From assembly GCF_003664185.1 (NCBI RefSeq), contig NZ_RCCS01000007.1, positions 310,001 to 374,000 of the forward strand: 64,000 bases of DNA, in the 5' to 3' direction. The stretch is from Tenacibaculum discolor (GTDB lineage: Bacteria > Bacteroidota > Bacteroidia > Flavobacteriales > Flavobacteriaceae). Position numbers and translations under genes: made by a program. Shown in pieces: positions 8,638-17,314 of the stretch; position 1 is the stretch's first letter, and each line of letters opens with the position of its first letter. The notes under the pieces are model-generated. The model searched no databases. It was not told the origin of the DNA and was given only the letters and a program-made list of their open reading frames with translations.

Positions 8638-9047
8638 TGAGCAATAATCCAACAGCAACAGTTACTTTAACTGAACGAAATTACTTAGCAGAAGGTAAAA
8701 TGAGAAATCATTTTGCCGTTATTGATGAACCTTTGGATAAAGGAGGAGACGATAACGGACCAACCCCAGTAGAATATTTATTAACTGCAATTGGTGGTTG
8801 TGTATCAATAACATTACGAATGTACGCAGAAAGAAAAGGGTGGGACTTAGGAAGAGTTACAGTAAATGTCAGTCAAAAAGAACAATTAACTCCAGAAGGA
8901 ATAAAAAAAACATTAGTAGAAGAAATTTCTTTTGAAAAGGAAGTTACGGATGAGCAGCGTGTTAAATTATTAGAAATAGCAGGTAAGTGCCCAGTAGCTA
9001 AAATGGTGAAAGGAGAAAATGAAATTGATTCAAAAATAACAACATAA
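8637..9047 (+). CDS. OsmC/Ohr-family peroxide-reducing protein
   Basis: 136 residues with the OsmC fold. The two family cysteines are present: Cys55 in LTAIGGCVSITL and Cys118 in AGKCPVAKM. The family reduces organic hydroperoxides with these thiols in the cytoplasm. The start overlaps the upstream stop and the stop overlaps the downstream start by one base each. The neighbourhood (flavin reductase, Fe-S protein) supports a redox-stress role. Confidence 0.88.
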   Translation: MSNNPTATVTLTERNYLAEGKMRNHFAVIDEPLDKGGDDNGPTPVEYLLTAIGGCVSITLRMYAERKGWDLGRVTVNVSQKEQLTPEGIKKTLVEEISFEKEVTDEQRVKLLEIAGKCPVAKMVKGENEIDSKITT

Positions 9048-9577
9048 TGAAGAATATAATTGCTTTTGCGGGGAGTAATAGTAAAAAATCAATAAACAAA
9101 CAATTAGTAATATACGCTTCAGGTTTCTTAGAGGAAGCTAAGGTTTCTGTATTAGATTTAAATGATTATCCATTGCCTATTTATGGAGTTGATAAGGAAG
9201 CTGAAAACGGTATTCCAGAAAATGCAGTAAAATTTCTGGATAAAATTAAAAAAGCTGATGGAATTGCGGTATCGTTAGCTGAACATAACGGAAATTTTAC
9301 GGTAGCTTTTAAAAATATAATAGACTGGATGTCGCGTATTGAGCAGAAAGTATGGCATAATAAACCTATGTTGCTATTATCAACTTCCCCAGGAGGTAGA
9401 GGTGGAGCATCATCTATGTCCATAGCAAAAAACGGTTTTCCACATATGGGGGCAAATGTCATAGCGGATTTTTCTTTACCAAAATTTTATGATAACTTTA
9501 AAGACGGAAGGGTTGTAAATGAGGAGTTTAATCAAAAAATTAAAGAAGCAGTTACAACTTTCCAAAAAGCAGTATAA
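9047..9577 (+). CDS. NAD(P)H-dependent FMN reductase family protein
   Basis: 176 residues with a flavodoxin-like fold: GSNSKKSINKQLV near the N terminus for the FMN phosphate, LAEHNGNFTVAFKNIIDW in the middle and the SPGGRGG loop at about 125. Relatives reduce FMN, quinones, azo dyes or chromate with NAD(P)H. It is translationally coupled to the OsmC gene by TAATG and could supply reduced flavin or remove quinones under oxidative stress (inference). Confidence 0.88.
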   Translation: MKNIIAFAGSNSKKSINKQLVIYASGFLEEAKVSVLDLNDYPLPIYGVDKEAENGIPENAVKFLDKIKKADGIAVSLAEHNGNFTVAFKNIIDWMSRIEQKVWHNKPMLLLSTSPGGRGGASSMSIAKNGFPHMGANVIADFSLPKFYDNFKDGRVVNEEFNQKIKEAVTTFQKAV

Positions 9578-9594
9578 ACATAAAATTTAATATT

Positions 9595-10026
9595 ATGTCA
9601 GAAGCAAAGGAAATTGTAAAAAAATATAGTAATGATGATATTACTGTAGTTTGGAAACCAAATACATGTATCCACTCAAAAAAATGTTGGAAAGGATTGA
9701 TACAGGTTTTTAATCCACAAAATAGACCTTGGATTAACATGGACGGAGCAACTACAGAAAGAATAAAAAAACAAGTAGAAGAATGTCCATCAGGAGCTTT
9801 ATCATACATTTCAAAAAGAGAGGGTAATCAAGCAGCAGCTCATACAGAAACTAAAGTAGAAGCTCTAGAAAATGGCCCTTTATTAATCTACGGAACCTTG
9901 CATGTAACCAATCCAGATGGTAGTACAGAAAAGAAAAATAAAACAACTGCATTTTGTAGATGTGGAGCTTCTCATAATAAGCCATATTGTGATGGTACGC
10001 ATGTAAAAGTAGAGTTTAAAGGATAA
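9595..10026 (+). CDS. divergent 4Fe-4S domain plus CDGSH iron-sulfur domain protein
   Basis: 143 residues in two parts. The N-terminal 75 residues resemble the YjdI-type divergent 4Fe-4S mono-cluster domain, with cysteines in KPNTCIHSKKCWKG and EECPSGAL. The C-terminal part has the CDGSH signature CRCGASHNKPYCDGTH, which binds a 2Fe-2S cluster with three Cys and one His. Electron transfer or redox sensing is likely. It follows the flavin reductase by 17 bp and the next gene by 2 bp, so it belongs to the operon. Confidence 0.88.
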   Translation: MSEAKEIVKKYSNDDITVVWKPNTCIHSKKCWKGLIQVFNPQNRPWINMDGATTERIKKQVEECPSGALSYISKREGNQAAAHTETKVEALENGPLLIYGTLHVTNPDGSTEKKNKTTAFCRCGASHNKPYCDGTHVKVEFKG

Positions 10027-10028
10027 TC

Positions 10029-10310
10029 ATGAAGGTACAGCAAGAAGACAAAGGAAGTAAGGGAGAGTTTTATATAGAAGTTGAAGGAAATAGAGCTGGG
10101 TTAATGACTTATACTTGGGCAGGGAAAGATAAATTAATTATTGACCATACTGAGGTTGGAGATAGTTTAAGAGGAAAAGGAGCAGGATATAAGTTAGTAG
10201 CAGCTTCAGTTGAGTTTGCGAGGAATAAAAATATTAAAATCCTTCCTTTATGTCCGTTTGCTAAATCAGTTTTTGATAAAAAGCTAGAATATTCAGACGT
10301 TTTAGCATAA
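10029..10310 (+). CDS. small GNAT-type acetyltransferase (NATD1/YjdJ-like)
   Basis: 93 residues. DHTEVGDSLRGKGAGYKLV is the acetyl-CoA binding loop and LCPFAKSVF is the usual end of the one-domain NATD1 family. In many bacteria a YjdJ-like GNAT is next to a YjdI-like 4Fe-4S protein, as here (2-bp gap). The acceptor substrate is unknown. Confidence 0.85.
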   Translation: MKVQQEDKGSKGEFYIEVEGNRAGLMTYTWAGKDKLIIDHTEVGDSLRGKGAGYKLVAASVEFARNKNIKILPLCPFAKSVFDKKLEYSDVLA

Positions 10311-10350
10311 ACAAAATTCCTTCTCAGTATTTGTAAAGAGTTTATATTCC

Positions 10351-10381
10351 TTGGTATATGAATGTGTATTTTGTATTTTTG
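10351..10381 (+). promoter_or_regulatory. Promoter of the glutaredoxin-like gene
   Basis: TTG at 10351-10353 and TATTTTTG at 10374-10381 are 20 bp apart, a good -33/-7 pair for the Bacteroidetes primary sigma factor. The expected 5' UTR is only about 15 nt. A promoter here means that the longer reading frame opening at 10362 is not the translated one. Confidence 0.6.
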
Positions 10382-10391
10382 CACTCAAAAT

Positions 10392-10399
10392 AAGGAGGT
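10392..10399 (+). promoter_or_regulatory. Unusually strong Shine-Dalgarno deciding the glutaredoxin-like start
   Basis: AAGGAGGT lies 4 bp upstream of the ATG at 10404. Strong Shine-Dalgarno sequences are uncommon in Bacteroidetes, and this one selects the MKIVLYG start over the in-frame ATG at 10362. Confidence 0.7.
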
Positions 10400-10403
10400 T
10401 AAA

Positions 10404-10652
10404 ATGAAGATAGTTTTATACGGTAGAAAAGGACATGCACATACAGTTGCATATAAAAACTTTCTAAAATCTGCAGAAGTACCATTTGAATACAAAGATG
10501 TTTCTGTTGATAATGAAGCAAAGGAACATACTAAAGAATTGTATGATGGTCAAGTAAAATATCCAACACTATTTGTTGATGAAGAAGTGTACTTAACACC
10601 ATCATCGGATACTTTTAACAAATTAATGCAAGACTTAAAGTTAAAAGGGTAA
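10404..10652 (+). CDS. glutaredoxin-fold protein lacking the active-site cysteines
   Basis: 82 residues with glutaredoxin topology: MKIVLYGRKGHAHT at the N terminus and VKYPTLFVDEEVY around the cis-proline. In the place of the usual CPxC active site it has GHAHT, and there is no cysteine anywhere. Thiol-disulfide exchange is therefore not possible by the normal route; a structural, metal/cluster-coordinating (via His) or regulatory role is conceivable. It has its own promoter directly after the redox operon. Confidence 0.8.
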   Translation: MKIVLYGRKGHAHTVAYKNFLKSAEVPFEYKDVSVDNEAKEHTKELYDGQVKYPTLFVDEEVYLTPSSDTFNKLMQDLKLKG

Positions 10653-10708
10653 TCTTTTTTATTAAATAATATAAACCGGCTAATGGCTAATAGTCGATAA
10701 CCAAAACA

Positions 10709-11149
10709 ATGGGAGATATTTCAAAAGACATCAATTCAAAATTTCCAAATAATAAAATCAAAGCTTTTATAAATATTAAATATACTGCTAACTGGATAAA
10801 CAGTAAAGAAAATGAGTTTTTTAAGCAGTACAGTATTTCTCCACAACAATTTAATATTCTTCGTATTTTAAGAGGAGCAAAAAAAGCAATAAAAGTTCAA
10901 ACAATTAAAGATAGAATGATTGAACGAGCTCCGAACGCCACAAGATTAATGGATAAATTATGTGAGAAAAACTTAATTGACCGTGAAAGATGTGAAGATG
11001 ATAGAAGAGTGGTTTATATAAGTATTACCCAACAAGGAAAAAAGCTTTTAAAAACAATAGATGATAAATTGCATTTAGATTTTATTGATAATTTAACAGA
11101 AGAAGAAGCCACACAACTTAGTGGTTTACTGGATAAAATAAGACAGTAA
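10709..11149 (+). CDS. MarR-family transcriptional regulator
   Basis: 146 residues with the MarR winged helix: ISPQQFNILRILRG, the recognition region ERAPNATRLMDKLCEKNLI and the basic wing ERCEDDRRVVYISIT. It carries two cysteines near the wing (CEKN and CEDD), so an OhrR-like thiol-sensing mechanism is possible but unproven. It lies 56 bp downstream of the glutaredoxin-like gene and is the likely local regulator of the redox operon. Confidence 0.85.
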   Translation: MGDISKDINSKFPNNKIKAFINIKYTANWINSKENEFFKQYSISPQQFNILRILRGAKKAIKVQTIKDRMIERAPNATRLMDKLCEKNLIDRERCEDDRRVVYISITQQGKKLLKTIDDKLHLDFIDNLTEEEATQLSGLLDKIRQ

Positions 11150-11228
11150 ATTTTGTGCTTATTCATTAAATAAATAGGAAATCTAGTTTAAATATTGTAT
11201 CTTTTAAGAAAGTGAAACAATAGAAGTT

Positions 11229-11531
11229 ATGTATACATATGATACACTTTCAGAAGCATTAAAAGATTTACAGAAAAGAGGTTTTACTCTTGATTTTAAC
11301 TTGAAGGAAAACGAAATAGAGAGTAAAAATACTAAAGAAATTTTCTCTCCAGATACCTTTGAAGTTGTAGAGGTATATCGATTTGAAGGCATGAGTAGCG
11401 CAGGAGACAATTCTGTTGTATATGCAATTCAGACGAAAACAGGTGTTAAAGGAGTTTTAGTTGATGCTTATGGAGTGTATGCTAACTCTCTTTCTCCAGA
11501 AATGATTCAAAAATTAAAAATAGTACGATAA
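11229..11531 (+). CDS. conserved-looking hypothetical protein, about 100 residues
   Basis: I do not recognise an assigned function. The protein is soluble, 100 residues, and begins MYTYDTLSEALKDLQ with an amphipathic helix. It continues with alternating strands (FEVVEVYRFEG, SVVYAIQTKTGVKGVLVDAYG). No signal peptide or catalytic motif is visible. It stands alone between the MarR gene and a lipoprotein gene. Confidence 0.7.
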   Translation: MYTYDTLSEALKDLQKRGFTLDFNLKENEIESKNTKEIFSPDTFEVVEVYRFEGMSSAGDNSVVYAIQTKTGVKGVLVDAYGVYANSLSPEMIQKLKIVR

Positions 11532-11646
11532 TTTAAAAACCAGAGGATATCGTAGATAAAAAAGAGTTATTTCCCTTAAAAAATTAAGATGTTTTCCTTA
11601 TGTAATAAATAACCTTTTGCCTATAAGTTTCTAAATAGAGGTAAGA

Positions 11647-11654
11647 TATATTTG
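11647..11654 (+). promoter_or_regulatory. -7 box of the frameshifted lipoprotein gene
   Basis: TATATTTG (TAnnTTTG) 30 bp upstream of the ATG at 11685. The following leader, with AATTAACCC and TATTTTATG, closely resembles the leader of the lipoprotein gene at 26020. Confidence 0.6.
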
Positions 11655-11684
11655 GGCTAATTAATTAACCCAAACTAATATTTT

Positions 11685-12157
11685 ATGAAGACTTTAAAAA
11701 CCCTAATGTTGGTAAGTATCTTTTTCATGGTATTTGCATCATGTCAAAACGAAGAAACAGTACTACCAAACGAAACTCAGATAGAAGCAGCCGATGCAAA
11801 AGCTGCAAAATCCACAGATGATTTAAGATTAGATTACCATGAAGACTACGGAGTAGTTAGAGCGGATGAATACCCAATGAATCCAGAAGGTGTTGCAAAA
11901 CCAACCTTAGATTATTTTTAGAAAAAGGAAACCTTAAAAAAGAAGATTTAAAAAGTTACCGTATTGTAAAAGATGAATTTTCAGGTGTTGGTTTAGCAGA
12001 ACATAGAATGGAGGATGGTAATGTAATACAAGTACCACACGAGTATGAAAGGCAACCAGTTTACAGGTTTGAAGCTGAACTAAACGATGGAACCAAAGTT
12101 AGAATTATTATAATTATAATATGTTCAAATGGTTTAATTATAATCATTTGGTGGTAA
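11685..12157 (+). pseudogene. lipoprotein gene with a -1 frameshift in a T run
   Basis: The N-terminal part (11685-11921) encodes a type II signal peptide with lipobox FASC and an acidic QNEET after the Cys, then stops after PTLDYF. The +1 frame continues without interruption as LEKGNLKKEDLKSYR and ends at the TAA at 12155-12157 after a very hydrophobic tail (IIIIIIC, IIIIWW). Adding one T to the TATTTTTAG run would restore DYFLEKGNLKK, giving a product of about 157 residues. It is a real one-base deletion, a sequencing error, or slippage-dependent expression. Function unknown. Confidence 0.75.
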
Positions 12158-12176
12158 TAAATAAACCAAGATGCCT

Positions 12177-12211
12177 AAAAGACCTTATACTAAGTATGAG
12201 GTCTTTTTTAT
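12177..12211 (+). terminator. Terminator of the frameshifted lipoprotein gene
   Basis: AAAAGACCTTATACT pairs with AGTATGAGGTCTTTT and is followed by further T. It lies 20 bp after the stop of the downstream frame, which supports that frame being part of one gene. Confidence 0.85.
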
Positions 12212-12215
12212 ATGA

Positions 12216-14309
<2,094 letters not shown>

Positions 14310-14332
14310 TTTGTATATAAATTTAAAATCAC

Positions 14333-14367
14333 TAAAAAAGTCTTGCTGCATTAGCAAGACTTTTTTT
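14333..14367 (+). terminator. Terminator after the dienoyl-CoA reductase gene
   Basis: AGTCTTGC and GCAAGACT form a stem flanked by A and T runs (TTTTTTT), giving a strong and probably bidirectional terminator. Confidence 0.9.
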
Positions 14368-14443
14368 ATGCACACAACTACAGTGAATAAGTCTAAATAA
14401 TTACCGATATTTGTAGCTCACATTTTTTTGAAAAAAGTAAATT

Positions 14444-14626
14444 ATGGCAATGAACAAAAACACTGTCCTAGGTTGGGCAACGCTTATAATGGTATTAATG
14501 GGAATTTTACTTATATGTTTAGCAGTATTTAAGTATGATGAAATAGCTGGTTATGGCTTTGGTGCTGTTGGTTTAGGTTTTTTTGCAAATGCATGGGTAT
14601 TTAATGCCTTAAAAGGAAGAGTTTAA
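14444..14626 (+). CDS. small CAL67264-type membrane protein upstream of ettA
   Basis: 60 residues with two transmembrane segments (about 7-26 and 33-52) and the end NAWVFNALKGRV. In Flavobacteriia a short protein of this type regularly precedes ettA; its function is not known. It lies 19 bp upstream of ettA and is probably in the same transcript. Confidence 0.75.
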   Translation: MAMNKNTVLGWATLIMVLMGILLICLAVFKYDEIAGYGFGAVGLGFFANAWVFNALKGRV

Positions 14627-14645
14627 TTAAAGAAAATATAAAGAA

Positions 14646-16337
14646 ATGAGCGACGATAAAAAAGTCATTTTTTCAATGAATAAGGTCTCTAAGACCTACC
14701 AAAGTACAGGAAAACAAGTTTTAAAAGATATTTATTTAAGTTTCTTTTATGGAGCTAAAATTGGTATTTTAGGTTTAAACGGTTCGGGTAAATCTACCTT
14801 ATTAAAAATTATAGCAGGAGTAGAAAAAAATTACCAAGGAGATGTTACATTTTCACCAGGTTATAAGGTTGGCTATTTAGAACAAGAGCCACAGTTAGAT
14901 GAAAACAAAACTGTTTTAGAAGTTGTTAAAGAAGGAGCAGCAGAAACTGTAGCTATTTTAGATGAATACAACAAGATAAACGACATGTTTGGTTTAGAGG
15001 AAGTGTATTCTGATGCAGATAAGATGCAAAAATTAATGGATCGTCAAGCTGAACTACAAGATAAAATTGATGCATCTAATGCTTGGGAGCTAGATACTAA
15101 GTTAGAAATTGCCATGGATGCGTTACGTACGCCAGACGGTGATAAGAAAATAGGAGTATTATCAGGAGGAGAGCGTCGTCGTGTAGCCTTATGTCGTTTA
15201 TTATTACAAGAACCAGAAATTTTATTATTAGATGAGCCTACCAACCATTTAGATGCAGAATCTGTACATTGGTTAGAGCATCATTTAGCACAATATAAAG
15301 GAACCGTAATTGCAGTAACACACGACCGTTATTTCTTAGATAATGTTGCAGGATGGATTTTAGAGTTAGATAGAGGTGAAGGTATTCCTTGGAAAGGAAA
15401 CTATTCATCTTGGTTAGATCAAAAATCACAACGTTTAGCGCAAGAAAGTAAAACCGCTTCTAAGCGTCAAAAAACATTAGAACGAGAGTTAGAATGGGTA
15501 CGTCAAGGAGCAAAAGGTCGTCAAACAAAGCAAAAAGCACGTTTGAAGAACTATGAAAAGTTAATGAGTCAAGACCAAAAGCAAACGGAAGAAAAATTAG
15601 AAATCTATATTCCAAATGGTCCACGTTTAGGAACGAATGTAATTGAAGCTACTGGTGTTTCTAAAGCTTATGGAGATAAGTTATTATATGAAAACTTAGA
15701 ATTTAATTTACCACAAGCAGGAATTGTTGGAATTATAGGTCCAAATGGGGCAGGTAAAACCACAATTTTCAGAATGATCATGGGAGAAGAAACTCCTGAT
15801 GCTGGAAGTTTTAAGGTAGGGGAGACAGCTAAAATTGCTTACGTTGACCAATCACATTCAAATATTGACCCTGAAAAATCTATTTGGGAAAACTTCTCAG
15901 AAGGTCAAGATTTAGTAATGATGGGAGGTAAACAAGTAAATTCAAGGGCTTATTTAAGTCGATTTAACTTTTCAGGAAGTGAGCAAAACAAAAAAGTAGC
16001 TACCCTATCTGGAGGAGAACGTAACCGTTTACATTTAGCAATGACTCTAAAAGAAGAAGGTAATGTATTGTTATTAGATGAGCCAACTAACGATTTAGAT
16101 GTAAATACGCTACGTGCTTTGGAAGAAGGTTTGGAGAATTTTGCAGGTTGTGCTGTAGTAATTTCGCATGATAGATGGTTCTTAGATCGTATTTGTACAC
16201 ACATTTTAGCATTTGAAGGAGATAGTCAAGTATATTTCTTTGAAGGTTCTTTCTCTGATTATGAAGAGAATAAGAAGAAGCGTTTAGGAGGTGATTTAAT
16301 GCCTAAGAGAATTAAATACAAGAAGTTAATCAGGTAA
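14646..16337 (+). CDS. ettA: energy-dependent translational throttle ABC-F ATPase EttA
   Basis: 563 residues, the EttA length. Two ABC domains: Walker A GLNGSGKST (about 43-51) with LSGGERRRVALCRLL and LLLDEPTNHLDAES; and GPNGAGKTT in the second half with LSGGERNRLHLAM and LLLDEPTNDLDVNT. Between them is a charged coiled linker (QKTLERELEWVRQGAKGRQ). EttA binds the ribosomal E site and gates entry into elongation according to the ATP/ADP ratio. There are no membrane segments, as expected for ABC-F. Confidence 0.96.
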   Translation: MSDDKKVIFSMNKVSKTYQSTGKQVLKDIYLSFFYGAKIGILGLNGSGKSTLLKIIAGVEKNYQGDVTFSPGYKVGYLEQEPQLDENKTVLEVVKEGAAETVAILDEYNKINDMFGLEEVYSDADKMQKLMDRQAELQDKIDASNAWELDTKLEIAMDALRTPDGDKKIGVLSGGERRRVALCRLLLQEPEILLLDEPTNHLDAESVHWLEHHLAQYKGTVIAVTHDRYFLDNVAGWILELDRGEGIPWKGNYSSWLDQKSQRLAQESKTASKRQKTLERELEWVRQGAKGRQTKQKARLKNYEKLMSQDQKQTEEKLEIYIPNGPRLGTNVIEATGVSKAYGDKLLYENLEFNLPQAGIVGIIGPNGAGKTTIFRMIMGEETPDAGSFKVGETAKIAYVDQSHSNIDPEKSIWENFSEGQDLVMMGGKQVNSRAYLSRFNFSGSEQNKKVATLSGGERNRLHLAMTLKEEGNVLLLDEPTNDLDVNTLRALEEGLENFAGCAVVISHDRWFLDRICTHILAFEGDSQVYFFEGSFSDYEENKKKRLGGDLMPKRIKYKKLIR

Positions 16338-16363
16338 ATTTATTATCTAATATTTTATAAAAT

Positions 16364-16396
16364 AAAACTCGAAGTTAGCAGCTTCGAGTTTTTTCT
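16364..16396 (+). terminator. ettA terminator
   Basis: AAAACTCGAAG and CTTCGAGTTTT form an 11-bp stem followed by TTTTTC, 26 bp after the ettA stop. Confidence 0.88.
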
Positions 16397-16636
16397 TTTT
16401 CTATAACAATTGTCCCCTCAATGTAAAACTGTTTTGTAGATAGTTTTTCATAGTATAGCGAATTGTGTTAAAGTTTTCTTAACAACAATTATTGTGCCGT
16501 AAATTCAATAAAAATGTAATTTTATTGAATTTATGTTATTTTTTATTGTTTTATAGTGAAATATCTGTTTTTTGGTATTGTATAAAAAACCTCACCATTT
16601 AATGGTGAGGTTTATAAGTGTTTATATTTCATGAGT
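16397..16636. other. Non-coding stretch between ettA and the GG-leader peptides
   Basis: No credible gene. It contains a perfect 13-bp inverted repeat (AAATTCAATAAAA at 16501-16513, TTTTATTGAATTT at 16520-16532) without a T tract, and the minus-strand terminator of the next gene at its right end. Confidence 0.6.
16586..16613 (-). terminator. Terminator of the first GG-leader peptide gene
   Basis: AACCTCACCATT and AATGGTGAGGTT form a 12-bp stem. On the minus strand it is followed by TTTTTTATAC, and it lies 24 bp after the peptide stop codon. Confidence 0.88.
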
Positions 16637-16825
16637 TTAGTAGCATTTTTCAAAGTAGCCATCAACACAGCAATATGAAACATCAGTAATACAGTGTACA
16701 GGAGAAGGGTATTGGCTGTTACAGGGCAAACCTTCTCTAGGACATACACTGGTAATTCCACCAGTAATAGATTTTTGTTCAGATGATTTTAAGACAAGCC
16801 CGATGTTTGAAATATTTTTTAACAT
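16637..16825 (-). CDS. double-glycine-leader six-cysteine peptide (bacteriocin-like), copy 1
   Basis: 62 residues from the ATG at 16825; the open frame reaches further upstream, but this start aligns end to end with the 62-residue paralogue next door. The leader MLKNISNIGLVLKSSEQKS ends in ITGG, a GG cleavage site for C39-peptidase ABC exporters. The core of about 39 residues has cysteines spaced C-x6-C-x9-C-x6-CC-x7-C. No modification enzyme or exporter is in the window. A secreted disulfide-rich toxin or signal is possible; the activity is unknown. Confidence 0.75.
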   Translation of the reverse strand: MLKNISNIGLVLKSSEQKSITGGITSVCPREGLPCNSQYPSPVHCITDVSYCCVDGYFEKCY

Positions 16826-16880
16826 AATCATAAATTTTAAAGTTGTTATAAATTTATGTATTAAGTCAAAAGTAAACTTT

Positions 16881-16920
16881 AGAAAAACCGTAATAAATGT
16901 AAGGTAATTACGTATTTTAA
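16881..16920 (-). promoter_or_regulatory. Conserved upstream element of GG-leader peptide copy 1
   Basis: On the plus strand CCGTAATAAATGTAAGGTAATTACGTA; read on either strand it gives CGTAAT and ATTACG as inverted arms separated by 12 bp. The same block occurs at the matching distance upstream of copy 2, so it is a likely activator or repressor site. Confidence 0.6.
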
Positions 16921-16924
16921 AAAC

Positions 16925-16949
16925 AAACCTCACCAATCAGGTGAGGTTT
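16925..16949 (-). terminator. Terminator of GG-leader peptide copy 2
   Basis: AAACCTCACC and GGTGAGGTTT form a 10-bp stem around AATCA, followed on the minus strand by GTTTTTAAAA. It resembles the terminator of copy 1, as expected for a duplicated gene unit. Confidence 0.7.
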
Positions 16950-17029
16950 ACGAACTTTTATATGTTCTCTAATTATCCTTTTTAGAAACTTTAGATAAAT
17001 TAATAGCTCTTTGTGTTATAAGGTCACTA

Positions 17030-17218
17030 TTAACTACATATTTCATAAAAACCATTAACGCAACAAAAGTTGACCGCTGGAAGGCAGTCAGAAGGAAATT
17101 GAGATCCACTAGGACAACGATCTCCTAAAGAACATTCTTTCATGTCATTTCCTCCTTTTACTGATTTTTGCTCTTCTTTCTTTAAAATAGTTCCTACTTT
17201 TAAAATATTTCTTAACAT
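17030..17218 (-). CDS. double-glycine-leader six-cysteine peptide (bacteriocin-like), copy 2
   Basis: 62 residues. Leader MLRNILKVGTILKKEEQKS with VKGG cleavage site, then a core with C-x5-C-x9-C-x6-CC-x7-C. Core residues outside the cysteines differ considerably from copy 1 (NFCCVNGFYEICS against SYCCVDGYFEKCY at the end), which suggests old or diversifying duplication. Its upstream region keeps the same CGTAAT/ATTACG element and a -7 box. Confidence 0.75.
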   Translation of the reverse strand: MLRNILKVGTILKKEEQKSVKGGNDMKECSLGDRCPSGSQFPSDCLPAVNFCCVNGFYEICS

Positions 17219-17241
17219 AAGTGTAAATTTTTATTGTGAAA

Positions 17242-17249
17242 CAAATTTA
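17242..17249 (-). promoter_or_regulatory. -7 box of GG-leader peptide copy 2
   Basis: On the minus strand TAAATTTG (TAnnTTTG), 23 bp upstream of the ATG at 17218. The equivalent position in copy 1 reads TAAATTTA. Confidence 0.5.
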
Positions 17250-17275
17250 TATTATATAAGTCATGGAACTTGATT

Positions 17276-17314
17276 AAAAACCGTAATAAGAATAAGGGAA
17301 TTACGTACTTTTTT
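17276..17314 (-). promoter_or_regulatory. Conserved upstream element of GG-leader peptide copy 2
   Basis: CCGTAATAAGAATAAGGGAATTACGTA on the plus strand, matching 16888-16914 in both arms (CGTAAT, ATTACG) and in the central TAAGG. It overlaps the 3' end of the neighbouring lipoprotein gene by two bases. Confidence 0.6.

Noticed and set aside
16501..16532. Perfect 13-bp inverted repeat as a terminator
   Set aside because: No T tract on either strand and AT-only arms; kept only as a note in the intergenic entry.
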